A stretch of 64,000 bases of DNA from Irineochytrium annulatum (GCA_027600665.1 JADGJL010000023.1:1-64000), one strand, 5' to 3'; shown: positions 1-12,902, counted from the first letter of the stretch. Numbers and translations are program-made. Notes: generated by a model from the letters alone, not told the origin.

Positions 1-250
1 TGTTTGTCGAAAGAGTCTTTAGCTAGCGGTTTTGTGAACATGTCGGCTGGATTGTCGGTTCCGGCCACCTTTAGCACAGTCACCTCCCTTGCACTAATCA
101 TTTCTCGTATGTAGTGATATTTTACGTCGATGTGCTTGCTGCGTGCGCTCGCGGCTCCCCCTTGTTCGGCGATCGCTCTCTAACACTGACCTGCGTGCTG
201 ATCTCGTAGAAATGGTGATAATTGGAGAGATGGCGATAGTGTGGGCTGTT
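1..250 (-). mobile_element. Rearranged fragment of copia family C (LTR end fused to RNase H end)
   Basis: Two blocks are near-perfect reverse complements of the family C element further right. Positions 1-177 match 12,669-12,845, the last part of the RNase H coding region. Positions 178-250 match 13,137-13,209, inside the LTR, with one mismatch seen. Read on the minus strand, the LTR block comes first and is joined directly to the RNase H block. That is the order expected if a 5' LTR had been fused to the pol 3' end by deletion of nearly the whole internal region. The element continues beyond the left window edge, so its 3' LTR is not visible. It is non-coding as seen here. The near identity to the right-hand copy suggests both are young relative to families A and B. 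Confidence 0.85.
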
Positions 251-284
251 ACAACACTCTGCGTGGTTCAACGAGATCCTTGAA

Positions 285-3235
285 TTGGATCTAACGACCA
301 TGACCATTGGAGGCTTTCAGAAATATATGAAACGCCTTGACGAGCAAATCGGCAGCCTTGAAGGCGTATTTCAGTCGACCAGAGTACCTCAGTTCGAGTT
401 TTCACCTCTTGAAACTCCTGTGCTTCCGGGAATGACTTGGCTCGATGTCTATCAGATAGTCGGGTCAGAGGTTTATAATGACCAACGGAACCGACTGAAA
501 ACAATTATACAATCAAAAATTATGATAGATCTACCGGATACCGAGGCATTTGCTATTCTGAAACATGAATATGGGCCTCGCGGCAGCAAGTCGGATGTGA
601 ATATAAGAGAGTTGCAGGACGCACTGTATCAACTCCTCAACCATTTGATTTCATTGCGCGGCATGATTTTCAAAATATCAATGGTCAGCCGGCAAAAACT
701 GCTATGGCTTAGAAGCCAATACTTGACTATAAGGGCAAAAAGCCCGGGTGACTCCCGTCGCAAATGTCGCAGGAGAGAATGCTGACCATTGTCAGTGACC
801 GTCTTGGGATAAAACAACGACCGCTATGTGGTGCGATAAACACCAAGGATGGGGTATAACCCAATAATGTTAAGCAACAACTTAACTAAAGCAACTTTTG
901 CAATTGGTCACCATAATGCTGACCGATGTTATTTGAAGGGAGGATCTACCGCTCAAAGAAGACCCCCTCAATGTTACATTCGTCCAGCTCCTCGGTCAAT
1001 AGATAGCCATGAGCGCACGATAAGGTTGCCCGCCTATCAAACTCCTAAATATCTCGCATTGACGCCAGAAAACCGCAGTATAATGGAATATTCAGCTAAA
1101 GCGCTCATAGATATTGGTGCGAACGATGTGTTGTTCTTACCAGTGAGCCGACTCCAATTTGTTGTTGGTATATCCCGTTGAAACAATCTATGTTGATTAT
1201 GGCCGACGAAAACTCGCGGTTAAGAATTCTTGGGCTGATCGGCGAAAGCGAAATCTACGTTCCAGGAGCCTTCATTGTCGAAGGACTGGAGAAGGTTCTT
1301 ATCAGTACTACAAAAATCGAACAGATCGCCGACGGGGGAGGAACTGGAGAATTTTCACAGTTAGTCGAAGATGGACTAACAGGCCGATTACTTTATGAAG
1401 TACGGTACGGACACATGAAGTGGGCTTAACTGACCCATTTGACGGTGATACCCTAGCGAACATTCCCCTTTGTTTTGACGCTCTGCGAATCGGTTATGGG
1501 GACCTGTAAAGAGGGTTGTGCCATTATTGTCAATGGAAGACACCATAGCGGCAGAGAGACGCGATACAAATGCGAGGGATATGATGAACCCTGGGAATGA
1601 CCTGTATGAATTACTTTTCTTGAATATCGAGAAATATGACCATAGTCGCTACTTTACATCTTCCATAATCGACTTGGATTTAATAGCGCTAGGAGGTTTA
1701 GTTCAATCGGGAGGTTTCATGAGGCAGAATTGTCTAAATACAGGACAATTCAGTTAATCCCAGGATATGAGACAGCTTCCAAAGTGAAGTGGCTTTAAGG
1801 GGATCTGAAATCACGATTGTGTCGTTGGCAAAATCGCCAGAAAGAACTGAGCACCGCCAAGCAGCGGATATCGCTCAACTGATCGGGTTTTACTGTGAAA
1901 GATCTCCAGCCCGGTCAGGTCGCATCGAGATCGATGACAATTTATGGTAGACGCGTAGACGTCCCAATGGATTTGACTCCTGAAGTCATTGCTAGACGTG
2001 CACAGATACGTCTGGAAGCACCAGAAGGTTCACAGGCAGGACCTTTTCAAAGAGCTCAGAGGGATATTCCTAAAAGAGAGATTGGTGATGAACCCTCTGG
2101 AGAAAGTAGCCCGACGGGACAACAGTTGCCCCTGGCTGAGGTAGATCGTCCTCTTCAACATTATGCTGAACAAAACTCTGCTAAAGGAATAAGACTGATG
2201 CAAATATGGCATCAACGTCTCGGACATCCTAGCAAGATATACCCCAGGAATACACTGCGACGAGTGTACTTCCGAGAAGGCGAAAGTTCAGTTGAGGGGG
2301 ATGGTAATGAGAGTTGTGACGAAAACGGCAATACTGCAAAAGCTACCAATGAATTACATTCTAATAATACTGTGGCAAATTATTTTCCTAACCCGGATGA
2401 CTGTTTAATTTGTGCTGAATATATAAAGCACGCTTTCTACCGTTGTATGATACGAAGTGACCTGGGTGCCAGAGAGAATTGGAACAGATTAATGCAGGAA
2501 GATGCGATTAGAGCGTACAATGAAGAACCATACCTCCAATCGATTGTGGATGCATGGTCATCGGTAGTGTTTATCAACACAATTGCATAAAAAATCCCGA
2601 GCTCTGGTTGCATTAAAGAAAACCAATCAAATGATGGATAATTATCAGCAGAAACACGTAGAAAATCTACGGGCAGACAACGGACGAGAACTGAAAACGA
2701 ATTCTTTTGAAGAATGGAATTGTCACCGAACCATCCAATTATGTTGGAATGAATTGTCCCATTTGTTTCAGCGCTGGGCGGTAATTTATGAAAGACCTTT
2801 CCGAGAGCTAGTAACTCGTGCACTATGCATGCTGGCGACAGCAGGGTTATTTGGAAATCTCTAGACCTACGCGATGAAAAACGAGGCCGAGTGGCATATT
2901 TGATCTTGGCGGTCCTTAGACCAGGCAAAAGGTAATACATTAAATAATGGATTCATCCCTTCGGAAAGATGGTCTGGAAAAAAGTTAACACTGCCAGATT
3001 ACCAGCACTTCCGGTGTTAGGTTGCCTTGTGCTTATATTAAGGACGTTGGGAGACGGAAGAACCAAGGGGAACACGTTTGCAGCTAAAGCAGACTTGGGA
3101 ATCTTCTTAGGGCTGGAAGGCCGCAGTATATACTGGCATTAAACCTGCGAACGCGGATTATACAAAGGGCATACCATGCGCGATTCTTTGAAAAACGCCT
3201 ACCTGGTTTAACAACGCAAAGTATAGCTCTGAATC
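285..3235 (+). pseudogene. Copia family A1: decayed gag-protease-integrase
   Basis: This is the 5' half of a Ty1/copia polyprotein, broken by many stops and frameshifts. Pieces in order: a gag-like ORF (285-785); a degenerate CCHC-like segment ending CYLKGG (849-1,000); a protease-like stretch with DIGAND around 1,100 (the family has D-S/T-G-A); a pre-integrase zinc module in 1,895-2,590 with WHQRLGH and a CLIC pair (HHCC pattern); and an integrase core piece with RADNGRE around 2,670 (the second catalytic Asp context). Around 3,060-3,140 the + strand reads GIFLGLEG, the usual copia integrase C-terminal motif. No 5' LTR is visible, because the sequence left of 285 is family C material. The downstream half (RT/RNase H) resumes at 8,932 after unrelated sequence. 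Domain order and motifs are seen; membership of one original element with 8,932-10,650 is inferred. Confidence 0.75.
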
Positions 3236-5284
3236 TTTTCCTTGTTGCGGAATACACCATCATTATCGGCATTAATCGACTTCAAACTGCTTTCGGTAAA
3301 TCTTCCTGCATAATCGATTATTTCGACTAATTTTTGAAATGCTTCGCTCTTATGCTTCAACGGTAAACGAACGGAACTATGGAATAATTGTCAACAACGG
3401 TAAAGAAATATTCATATCTGGAAACTGACCTAACTTTCAAAGATCCGACGATATCGATATGTATCAAATCTAACACTTTCGAACTTCTCTGCAGGTTTCG
3501 GCGAGGGAATGGTGCGCGCTTAGCGACCTTATACACATGCATCACAGAACTCATCAACATCATCTGATTTCAGGGTAATTTCTGGAAAACGATTTGCTAA
3601 CTTCTTTATCACAGCAGGAGCGACATGGCCTAGGCGACGATGCCACTTCACCAACGAGTTCTCCGGCGACGCGGCTGTGGCCAAGGCTCTGGACGGCTCT
3701 CCCACTGGATTCATGATGGTAAGGTCAATTGGAAACACATTTCCTTTTTTTCAGCACGCATGATTAACTGAATTCCTTTGAACACTAACAGGTAAGATCC
3801 CTGTCCTACTAATCGAAATCCTAGGCGACTTAAGCGAGCCCACGAGATCAAGTTTGCGAAGTACGACGGCATACAGATAATGTCTTTAACGGTAATGTCC
3901 AAATCCTTTCCTTTTGTATTGTGAAATATAAATCTAATTTCTCCTAATCCTCCGGGCTGATACGATTTCGATGTTCCGGTTACGGGAGCTAAGGAATGTT
4001 CGTCTTCGGATAATGAGGTAAAGTACTTCTTATCGATAAAATAGTGATCTGATGCCGCTGTCTAAAAACGCAGTGTCTCGACTATACTTTGTGGCCTCCG
4101 TCGGGTCGGTCGACGGTGTAAGGCCACCAAAGTTGGCTCGACAGCTAAGTTCCTTTCATTGCTTTGCACTTCTCGAACTTTCAATCCTGAAACTAATGCA
4201 TCTATATTTGCCAGGCTAAGTGACTTCGACTGTCTTCTCGACGGGATCCACAATCATCTCGACGGTCTCGGTTTCCGGACTGTGCAATACCTCAAAACGC
4301 CACCGCTGGAGCTCTACAAACTGAACTTCGATGGCAAAACTTCTTGCATTTGTAACAGGTAATACCACTTCTGCTTTCGGACGAACGGTGCTGCTGGCTG
4401 GATCCCTGGTACGCAGTACGCACCTCCTCCTGGACTTTGACAGTTCTTTGCAATGTGTCCTTGTTTCTTACAGTAATGACAGGTCCTCGGATCGCGGTGG
4501 CCGCCACTCTGGCTGGACGCACGCTATCGTCTCGGCGAGCTCGGCTTCCATTTTCCTTTGTGTTCGAGGAATCCTTGTCTGACTTTGATTGCATTTTCGT
4601 CATCATGGCCTTCTCAGATGAGCTAAGTCCTTCGTTTTCGAAATTCTTCAATTCCCTTCCTTTTTTTAACAACATTTCCGTCAGCTTGTCGTAGGTAATC
4701 TTCACAGTGTCTCCGGCTAACATCTTCAAGTGGTTCAGGGTTTCGAAACAGGTACTGTATTGAGTCAAATTTTTCATCGACTTGAAAACATGAGTAATAA
4801 CATCTTCATCCGCTAGGACGGCTCCGGCCGACAATAACTCTTGACGAATTTTCTGAACAACAGCTAAGTGTGATGTAACCGACTTATGATCATCAAATAC
4901 TAAATCCAATAATTGTTTCCTCAGAGAGGCGATTGCAGTCTGTGATTTCGACTCCTAACGCTCTTCCAAAGTCGTCCATACCTGGTGAGTGGTCTTCTTG
5001 TTGATAACCAAAATTGCCAGTTCGTCCTCCAACTTTGACAGTAACAGTGCGTAACTCTTCTTTTCTTCTTCAGCTCGGATTTTACAGTTTTCGACTTTTC
5101 TCTTAGCGACATCCTCCTTCTCCTCGAGGAGTGGGAGGTTGGCGGGGTTATGATTGGAAGATAAGTGCTTACCCCATCCCTTTGCTTTGAATGCAGCTTT
5201 TAATCTCAGAAATAGCATCCAAGATCCTCTTTTGTGATCATACTTCTCGATATCATTCAAGATCTTGTCCTTAGTCGACGGCAT
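3236..5284 (-). pseudogene. Copia family B: antisense gag-protease-integrase fragment
   Basis: Read on the minus strand from 5,284 downward, this is a second, different copia element. Gag begins with ATG at 5,284 and continues through 4,292-4,909, where the CCHC knuckle CYKCKKFCHRSSVC is intact (C-x2-C-x4-H-x4-C). A protease/pre-integrase linker follows (3,711-3,902, LISWARLSRLGFRL). Then come the HHCC module (WHRRLGH in 3,529-3,738, FCDACV) and integrase N-terminal core (IDIVGSL, VVDNYS in 3,357-3,563). The last recognisable piece is ADNDGVFRNKE near 3,240-3,275, corresponding to the family DNGGEF motif with N and G exchanged. Frames are interrupted between blocks, so it is dead. Its RT and RNase H halves are absent. 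It abuts A1 integrase at about 3,235, consistent with insertion into A1, but no target-site duplication could be demonstrated. Confidence 0.8.
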
Positions 5285-8200
5285 CTTCTATGGTATCTTT
5301 AGAAGGTCTCTCACTCCGTGGACTCCGCACAAATTTGTAATAAATCCGTATATTCCGTAAATGCTCGTCAAATGTTTCCTAATCAGCTCAGATCGGGGCT
5401 CATAACTTGTGAAGGATATGGGTCTCGCAGAGGTATTACTGCAGGTGAGTGCATCTCCTAATGGGCTCAGCTTGGCAAAATCACTTGTATTCTCCTTATT
5501 GGCTAATTCGGCTCAGCTACAAGCCATTTATACTCGACACTAGAAATATGCCAAGTTCTCAGACTAATGTACCTCTTGGTGACGACAGGCAAACTACTAA
5601 GTAAAATTCATGATGATCTAGCTAAAATATGAGGCTGCATTTTCTACTAACATTGTAACAACTTAATTCTATTCCTGCCATAGATATAAAGAAAATAAAG
5701 ATGAGATCCTAATGTATGAGGCGACTCTGGCCATAATCGTCATACTGTTCACATACCCCCATCGTCATCTCTTCACTGCGTTCGACGACGTCAGCAATGT
5801 CCCTGAAGTCCTGCAAATCCAAATAGAGGCATCCTCCTCTAGATCGATATTGTCACTTAAGTCGGAAAGCTGCCGAATTGCCTTGAGCAACGCAGTTTAT
5901 CGTTTGGCTTTTAGCGCTAAACTTGTCCACATCGGCTTTTGGCTTCATTTTAGCTTGGACAATGGGAAGTTGATCCAGAATAGCCTGAAGAGGCCCAACA
6001 TTAGAAAGCGCATACATACATCACGACCTTTCCTTCCCCTAGATTGTCAATTCTTTGTATAGTTGTGCAATTTCGCACATTTCCTTGAAGAAAATTGGAA
6101 CAGGTCATCGACTTCATCTGGATTCTTCTTTTGGCGGTATTGTATTCTACGGCGGTCCTAGTTCGCTTTCAGACATTGTTTGTAGGACAACTTCGGGTAA
6201 CCGCGTTTAAATAAATCCCCCAACGCTTCCAGGGCAGTGCCTTGATAATATTCTTCTCCACAAGTGATTGGATCTGTGATTGGTTAGCAAACGCCAATCA
6301 GAGAACACGTAATACTTTTGCGCGATTATGGTATTCCAGCATAAAACAAATATCAAGATGCCTATTTCCTGCAGTCTCCTTCCTAGTAGCCGCCACCCCA
6401 ATTTATATTGAACTAAACGTTCTCTCATAACCTTCGCCATCCATCCGACTCCCGACGGCCATCACCACTCTTGGGCTAAACTGCAGCTGGCAAGGCGTGT
6501 CATGACTAAACGCATGCAAGACGGGCACAACGTTGATGTAACACGTAACACATGTCCAAGTTGTTCTTAACACGTTGAGTCAGGAGCTTGCAAGCAATGT
6601 CGTATATGAGGATAATAGGCCGAGAGGAAGCTTCTTTTTGAACGCGAATGAGGGTATTTGCAAGATTATAGGCTTCACCGCGTTCGAGATTCTCTCAAAA
6701 TTAGAACGAGACTTTCTCAAGTGGACGATGCATCAATGCACCGACTCAAGACCTCATGGTTGCACTGGCCCACAAATAACCCGTTCACGTCGAAGTCGCC
6801 TTACACCTTCCCCGCCGCGTTTCCGGCCCTGTACCGCGACGAACACCCGTCACGCTTCTTGCCATTTGTCGCCTTTTTCTTGTTGACGCCTCCCTGCTTA
6901 GCAACACTCTCGGCGTCCGGATCGGCATTAAGAAAGTATTGACCGTGTAAGAACAAGTTTCCATAATTGCCGGCCTTTTTGAACGGCCGGCAGGACGAGA
7001 CTGCGTCCATTGTCAAGATGACCGTGTGAAACCATGGCCGGGTTCACTATCTCGCGTTCCGTAAAATGTAAGTGTAAAAGTGAGCGGAGGCGCCAAGATG
7101 TGTCTGATATGTATGCAGTGTTCCTGTGAGCGGCCGTTTCATTCTTCAACGGATAATGGTTCTGGGAAGTGGCAACTATTGTTGCGCTTGCTAACTTCAC
7201 AACTGTGATAGAACTATCGTCGTGATCGAAGCTGCACGGGCAGAATGTCTTTCCATGTCCGTAAGTATCGACAATTGACAATTGCCTGCGCAAACCGTCC
7301 GTGATGCACCAGGTGCTGAATCAAGACATAGTCCCGCAATGCCGCCATGTAAGGCTTATACAGCGAAGCCTGGACATTGCTTTCGCTCATAGCCGTAGTG
7401 AGAAACTTCTTGGTGACGGCGAGAAAGGGCCTGTGATGCTTTTTCATTTTAACGGCAAAATCTAACATAAATGTACAAAAGGCATAACCCTAAGCTAATT
7501 TGGGTCATTAAAATCAAATAAATCTTACTAGGGCTTTTGATAAAAGATGCCTTAAAGCCAGACAACATTAAAGTTTCCGGGACTTCATGACGATGACAGA
7601 AAACAACATCTACATCCTCGTATCCATGAAGTGTGAAAACCAGAACTTGACTCAGCCAATCGCGGAAGGTAGGCAGTGTCCGACAGCAATGAACGCTCTT
7701 TTTTCGTCGTGGAAAGCTTATCCCGGCTTCGTTGAATACGCCGTGACCCGGCACTGCGTGATTCCAATAAAGGTCGGAACAAATCCCAAGTTTGCGGTGG
7801 TCTAACTTGCACTGTCGGCAAACGGCCTTAGGTGCACCTGCGAAATTTTACATCCGCATAGTTACCTTGACATGAAGGAACAGAGCAGCAATTTGCGGAA
7901 AATTGCGTTTCCGCATTAACGAAGATCAGATAATGAGCGACTTGATTCATTCAGCATTTCTTGAATCCTCAATCAGCAACAGCTTTTTGCGGTGAAACAC
8001 AGGCTTCTGCTGTCCTGCAACTTTATAAACTACCTAGTAAACAGCAAAGTTCGCACCGATAAAGTAAGAATTCCATCCTAGACGTATCTTCTCCGTTTCC
8101 AGGTCAATCTCCTCCCAAGGGTCGTGTATGTCCTCCCAAGCGTCCAAAGGCTCCGCTTCCAGGAAGTCCTCTCCCTGATATTCCAACGGCCCCTTACTCG

Positions 8201-8931
8201 CTAGAGGCACGTGACCTCTTCTTTGCTGGTGGCGGAGACTCGAGACACGGTTCGAACGAGAGAGCTGCCCCAAGATCTGATCCTCGGTCTCCTCGATCAC
8301 CGTGTCCGGCCACCGGCGCTTAGATCCCCCTCCTCGACGCCTTGAAGGCGGAAGTCGGGCTCCTTCTCTGTCTTCATGTGTCGCCTTAGGAGACTGTTGA
8401 TCTTGTTGTCTATCTTATCCATTGAAGGCTGTCCATCAACTTTGGACGCGATGTTTTTAAAAAAAGGTCTTCAAGCTACATGCTGCTTCAGTGAAGCATT
8501 GGCAATGGTAACGTTGTAGAGCTTAACAATGCGGCCTTAATGATAGCTGCCCCATTACATTGGTATTGAGCTTATTTGGAAACACAATCTCAAGTCATAG
8601 ACATCAATTAAAACTTTTAGCACCGTGAAAAATTTCCTCAAGACTTTTTATCTGCGTGATAATAAAATTTACTATGTGTTTTTTTTTCAACCATTTGAAA
8701 ACACCAGAAAGGGATCGACTGTGAACAACGTCTAATGCGTATGAATGTCTCTGTGTGTTCACGGGAAGGCTTGGAAGCATTAACAAAAGTTGTTGGGGCC
8801 ATACTGAAGGACGTGGGGACGCAGTATAAGCGCGTGGCGGAAAGTACCAACTGTGATACGCAAAGCGTGACTGAAGTGGAAGTGGCACGTCAGATCCAGC
8901 TCATTCTCACCTGCAAGTTCACATTCACACC
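5285..8931. other. Gene-poor degenerate stretch between copia remnants
   Basis: No gene can be supported here. The segment holds only short ORFs on both strands, the longest being about 121 codons (minus, 6,928-7,293) and 94 codons (minus, 8,604-8,888), with no motif that I recognise. The part next to 5,284 should include the leader and possibly the 5' LTR of family B, but no paired LTR was found to define it. Minus-strand ORFs between 6,800 and 8,300 are lysine/arginine-rich and lie in three shifting frames, which would suit another decayed mobile element; this is a guess. The segment separates the integrase and RT halves of family A1. Confidence 0.5.
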
Positions 8932-10650
8932 ATGCGCAGGAAGACGAAGAGGCAGCTTCAACAAGAAGTTGACGATATCTGGGGCAGCAGCAGCGAGGAT
9001 GACTGTCGAGTCGTTCTCTCCCCTGCTTGCTCGCAATCCGCTTCAGGGAAGAGCAGCAGGGGCGCGGGGAGCAAGAGAGGTACGGATGGGGACAAGAGGG
9101 ACTTGGTGGGCGGGGAGCAAGCAATTGGCAGGAGCAAGGAACATGAGAAGTACCGCCTAAAATGGAAGGCAGCTATAGATTCGGAGCTAAACTCCCTCAA
9201 AGAACAAGAAGTTTGGAAAAAAGTCGAAGACGAGGGTCAACATGTAACGGATAGTAAATGGGTCTTTGATCTCCTCCGCTTTAAAGCGAGATTTGTTGCA
9301 CGCGGATTTAGCCAAGGATATGGCAGAGATTACTTCGAAACTTACTCACCAGTTGTGAAAATATTAACGCTTCGCATGTGTAATGTTCGACCTTGTTATC
9401 GGGACTCTTGATGTAAAGACCGCTTATCTACATGCAACGCTATTAGAAAACGTCTACATCAGAGCACCCAAAGGTTACGAAACCACAGGGAAAAACGGGA
9501 GACGCAAGATTTGGAAACTACGAAAAGCATTCTATGGACTGAAACAGTCTGAAGAGCGTGGTGTGAACTTGTTGTCCAGAGTGCATTGAAGATTGGCTAT
9601 AAGCAAAGCACGGCTGCCAGTTGTCTGTGTTATATAATCGACACAGCAATGCGATCAACGCAGATTCTGATTATCTACGCTGACGATTTCATACTGATCG
9701 CTTCTGATCCTAAATTGCTAAAGCAATTAAAGGAAGATTTGAACAACCAATGGGAAGTGTCCTATCGCGATTCTGGAGCGCAATGGATCTTGTCAGTCAG
9801 CATTGAAAAAGTGAAAGATGGCATTTTCATAGGACAACATAAGTTTGCGAAACAAATTCTGATAGAATTTGGGTACTGGGAAACCAGTGAGGGACAACTT
9901 CCGAGAATAAAGGAAACTCCTATGGCGATCACTTATCGACGCGTTGAGAATGACGAAAGACTACCACAGGAGAAAATGTCTTTGTATATTTCATGCTTGA
10001 TGAAATTATCATATTTGGCACAGCACACCAGACCCGATTTAATGTATGCGATAAACTACCTCGCACAATTTCAAGCTGGTAAAGCCACACGAAAAGACAT
10101 GAAAGCCTTAGTTCGAATACTGCAATATTTACGCAGCACTTACGACTATGGAATTTTATATTTCAAAAATTCGTCAGTGGAACAAGTTCCATTCTACAAT
10201 GAACTAACTCCTGAGCAATTTCCGATTTATGCGGATGCAAGCTATGGAGACGAACACGACAGAAAGTCACGTTTGGGCTGGGCTTTTCTGTATAGCAATG
10301 GGGTGTGGGCCTATGGTAGCAAGAAACAAAGCACAATTGCTTTGTCATCAACGGAAGCTGAAACATACGCGTTAACCGAAGCAATCAAGACAGTTATATG
10401 GTTTAAACACCTGTTGAAAGAAATTGGCTTGTCGCTCAATTGCCAATTAACATCTTCAAGATAACCAGTCAACAATTGCATTAGCATTACACACGATTTC
10501 ATCAACGTGTAAAGCACTTCGAGATAAAAAGTGCATTTATCAGGCAGACTATTGCTGAAAAAGTTGCGCATTTTGGAATACTGCATGACAGAAGATATGA
10601 TAGCTGATATCTTTACAAAGGCACAGCCAGCAGGATTGTTTATAAAACAT
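8932..10650 (+). pseudogene. Copia family A1: reverse transcriptase and RNase H, frameshifted
   Basis: The 3' half of a copia pol gene. The RT domain opens in 8,932-9,411 ([19 protein letters not shown], then ARGFSQGYG and TYSPVV), shifts frame to 9,383-9,589 (DVKTAYLHA, carrying the first catalytic Asp, and KAFYGLKQS), then shifts again to a 292-codon ORF at 9,586-10,464. That ORF has the RT active-site motif YADDFIL and the RNase H motifs YADASYGDE and STEAETYAL. A further frameshift near 10,464-10,530 puts the last RNase H piece (DMIADIFTKAQPAG) in 10,531-10,650. At least three frame breaks make it non-functional. A close but more decayed paralogue lies at 15,955-17,380. Confidence 0.88.
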
Positions 10651-11001
10651 AGACAATTACTGGGTGTCTGCTCTCTGGCAGACGTCAAAGGAACAAGTTC
10701 AATTGTAGCTAATACGCTTACATATCGATCCTTCCATCTTATGGCAGATTTTAGACCTGACCATAAATGGTATGTTCACCACCATAATTTAAATTGCCTC
10801 TGACTATGCTACAACGCAAAGACAGCAGAAGGACTATGCTAACTTTCCGAAGTCGCATCGGAAGTAGCATAGCAACATGTAAAGGTTGGAGTCATGCCCT
10901 TTTACACGGTTTATTTAATATCTAAGAGTGGTAGAATCAAAAATCGACTGAGAACCACGACATTTTTACCCCTGACATGATTATGACATATCGCGGGGGA
11001 G

Positions 11002-11460
11002 TGTCAGGCGGAACGCAGTATCACATATATGTTAGTATACAGGGGTTCGATACGCCATAATCACTAAGAGGTGATGCGGCACTAAAGTTCCAAATGTTCC
11101 CATCCGATAGGAATCACGCTCGTTCCTTGGGAAAGAGCAACACCAATGCGTTATTGGTGGAACAGGGTGGAAATCCTCAAGTATAGCGAAAGTAGGGAGA
11201 CTCGGCGAGCTTTGTTCAACGCGAGCAAAGGACCTGCCTGTTCAGTTGGTGAAATCCACGGGATCCTCCGAAGATCTACCTGATTGCTAATAATTAAGGG
11301 ACTAGCTACCCCTAATCGACATTGGCCAAGTTATGAAAATTACTCAAGGAAGCGAGATAAGGTGTAAACACGTATACTTGAGATCCAAAGTTGGGTCGAT
11401 CCCACACTCTATTCAGTGATTAGACTGGACTACGGATGCTGTCTATCATAACATTTCATG
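11002..11460 (+). repeat. Probable family A LTR
   Basis: A purine tract (gcggggga, 10,993-11,000) that looks like a polypurine tract precedes TGTCAGG at 11,002, as expected for the U3 end of a copia 3' LTR, about 350 bp after the last A1 RNase H codons. Sequence from here to about 11,460 recurs as a diverged reverse complement at 17,400-17,825. Because only the left boundary is marked by a motif, the right end (set by the extent of the shared sequence) is approximate. Confidence 0.6.
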
Positions 11461-11559
11461 AATCTATAGTACTGTACAAGTGTACTATATATTATGCCAC
11501 GTCTCATTCTCGAAATGAGACGCATAGCATAGGATCAGTCAGAATATTGGGCGCATGTC

Positions 11560-11745
11560 AAACTCCGCACCAATTATTTCGTTCGCCTCAGAACGTCCAA
11601 TCAGGCGGAGGAATGCGCACAATCAACGATTAATTTGCAGTTGCACATCTCAAGTTCAATTTTTGAGCAAACGATACACCTGCCTTGCTACGAATCCGAA
11701 GAGCAAGTTCACGGCCAACGACCAAGGCCGCTATAACGGACTTGA
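11560..11745 (+). repeat. Direct repeat next to family A LTR, copy 1
   Basis: This stretch matches 17,835-17,975 in the same orientation. Shared landmarks include a TTGCACATCT block near 11,640 (17,877) and a long identity around CACGGCCAACGACCA (about 11,710 and 17,948). It may be retrotransposon leader/internal sequence or old flanking DNA; coding potential was not seen. It is interesting that the adjacent LTR copies are inverted relative to each other while this repeat is direct. Confidence 0.6.
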
Positions 11746-11783
11746 TCAAATAGCGAAACGACGGTTTTTACCTGATACGGGTT

Positions 11784-12870
11784 AAAGCAAGGAGCTTCGG
11801 CGTGGAACGAGGAGTTCAACCGATGTGTGCTCTCGCACCCAGAATTCCAACGGTCCCAATATGACCCCTGCCTATACCTTGTGCACGACAACAACGAGCT
11901 CGTTGGTGCTTTTGCGGTCTACGTGGACGACATTCTCATCACGGGAAAGGCGCAGGGGGTCATGGATTTTGTCAAGAAAGCGCTGCACGCGCATTTCAAG
12001 GTGCAGGACCAAGGCGAACTCAAGGAGTTCTTGGGGGTGAAGATTGAGAAGCGCGACGACGCGTTCTACCTATCCCAACCCGGACTCACACGTCAAATAA
12101 CGACCAAGTACGGCGGACGTGGTTCAGCTATCGGCACACCCCTCGATAAAACTGCATTGACATCTACGATGGACCATCTCGGGCCGAACGAACAAGAGTC
12201 CTGTGACAAGACCGCATACAAAAGCCTCATAGGAAGTTTAATGTACCTTACGGTTTGCACAAGGCCTGATCTCGCGACGGCGGTAGGATATCTCTCGCGT
12301 TTCGCAAGTACACCCAAGACTGGACACTGGCACGCTGGAATACGCGTGGCCAGATACTTGGAAACGTCGACACGACAAGGCCTGCGCCTCAGCAGGACCA
12401 TCACAAACTTGGTCGCTTTCGTTGATTCCGATTTCGCTGGCGACCTGGAAACGCGAAAATCGACCTCCGGTTTTGTGTTATTGCTCAACGGCGCCATAAG
12501 CTGGAAAAGCAAGCGACAAACAGTTATTGCGACCAGTACAACGCACGCAGAGTACATTTCATTGTATGAAGGCGTTCGAGAGGTCATCTGGACACGTCGA
12601 ATCCTCAAAGAGCTTGGAATGGAGCAACGCGAACCAACCGCAGTGTACTGTGACAACTCAGCGGCTATAGCGATCGCCGAACAAGGGGGAGCCGCGAGCG
12701 CACGCAGCAAGCACATCGACGTCAAATATCACTACATACGAGAAATGATTAGTGCAAGGGAGGTGATCGTGCTAAAGGTGGCCGGAACCGACAATCCAGC
12801 CGACATGTTCACAAAACCGCTAGCTAAAGACTCTTTCGACAAACATTGTGATAGGATTAGTATGTTTTAA
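11784..12870 (+). mobile_element. Copia family C: 5'-truncated RT/RNase H with open frame
   Basis: The reading frame enters at about 11,784 inside the RT (KQGASAWNEEF, just after the family YGLKQ motif) and stays open to the stop at 12,868-12,870; the first in-frame Met is at 11,827. The RT palm motif YVDDILI is present near 11,920, but the first catalytic Asp (fingers/palm, upstream) is missing through truncation. RNase H looks complete: FVDSDFAGD, HAEYIS, YCDNSAAI and SKHIDVKYHYIRE supply the catalytic Asp-Glu-Asp set and the terminal His region. The end matches the family C-terminus (TDNPADMFTKPL). No stop or frameshift was seen over about 360 codons, unlike families A and B, so this is the youngest copia copy here. 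It is followed by a purine tract and an LTR. Confidence 0.9.
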
Positions 12871-12902
12871 TGTCTATGTAAGCGAGTACGCAAAAGGGGG
12901 AG

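Noticed and set aside
5700..6200. Gag-like minus-strand stretch
   Set aside because: A frame reads ALEALGDLFKRGYPKLSYKQ, vaguely like retroelement gag, but stops interrupt it and no other domain supports it.
7585..7821. Possible zinc-binding transposase end (Cys/His-rich minus ORFs)
   Set aside because: Cysteine spacing does not match a known transposase C-terminus and the frame is broken on both sides.
12093..12725. 210-codon minus ORF
   Set aside because: Antisense to the intact copia RT/RNase H frame; no family character.
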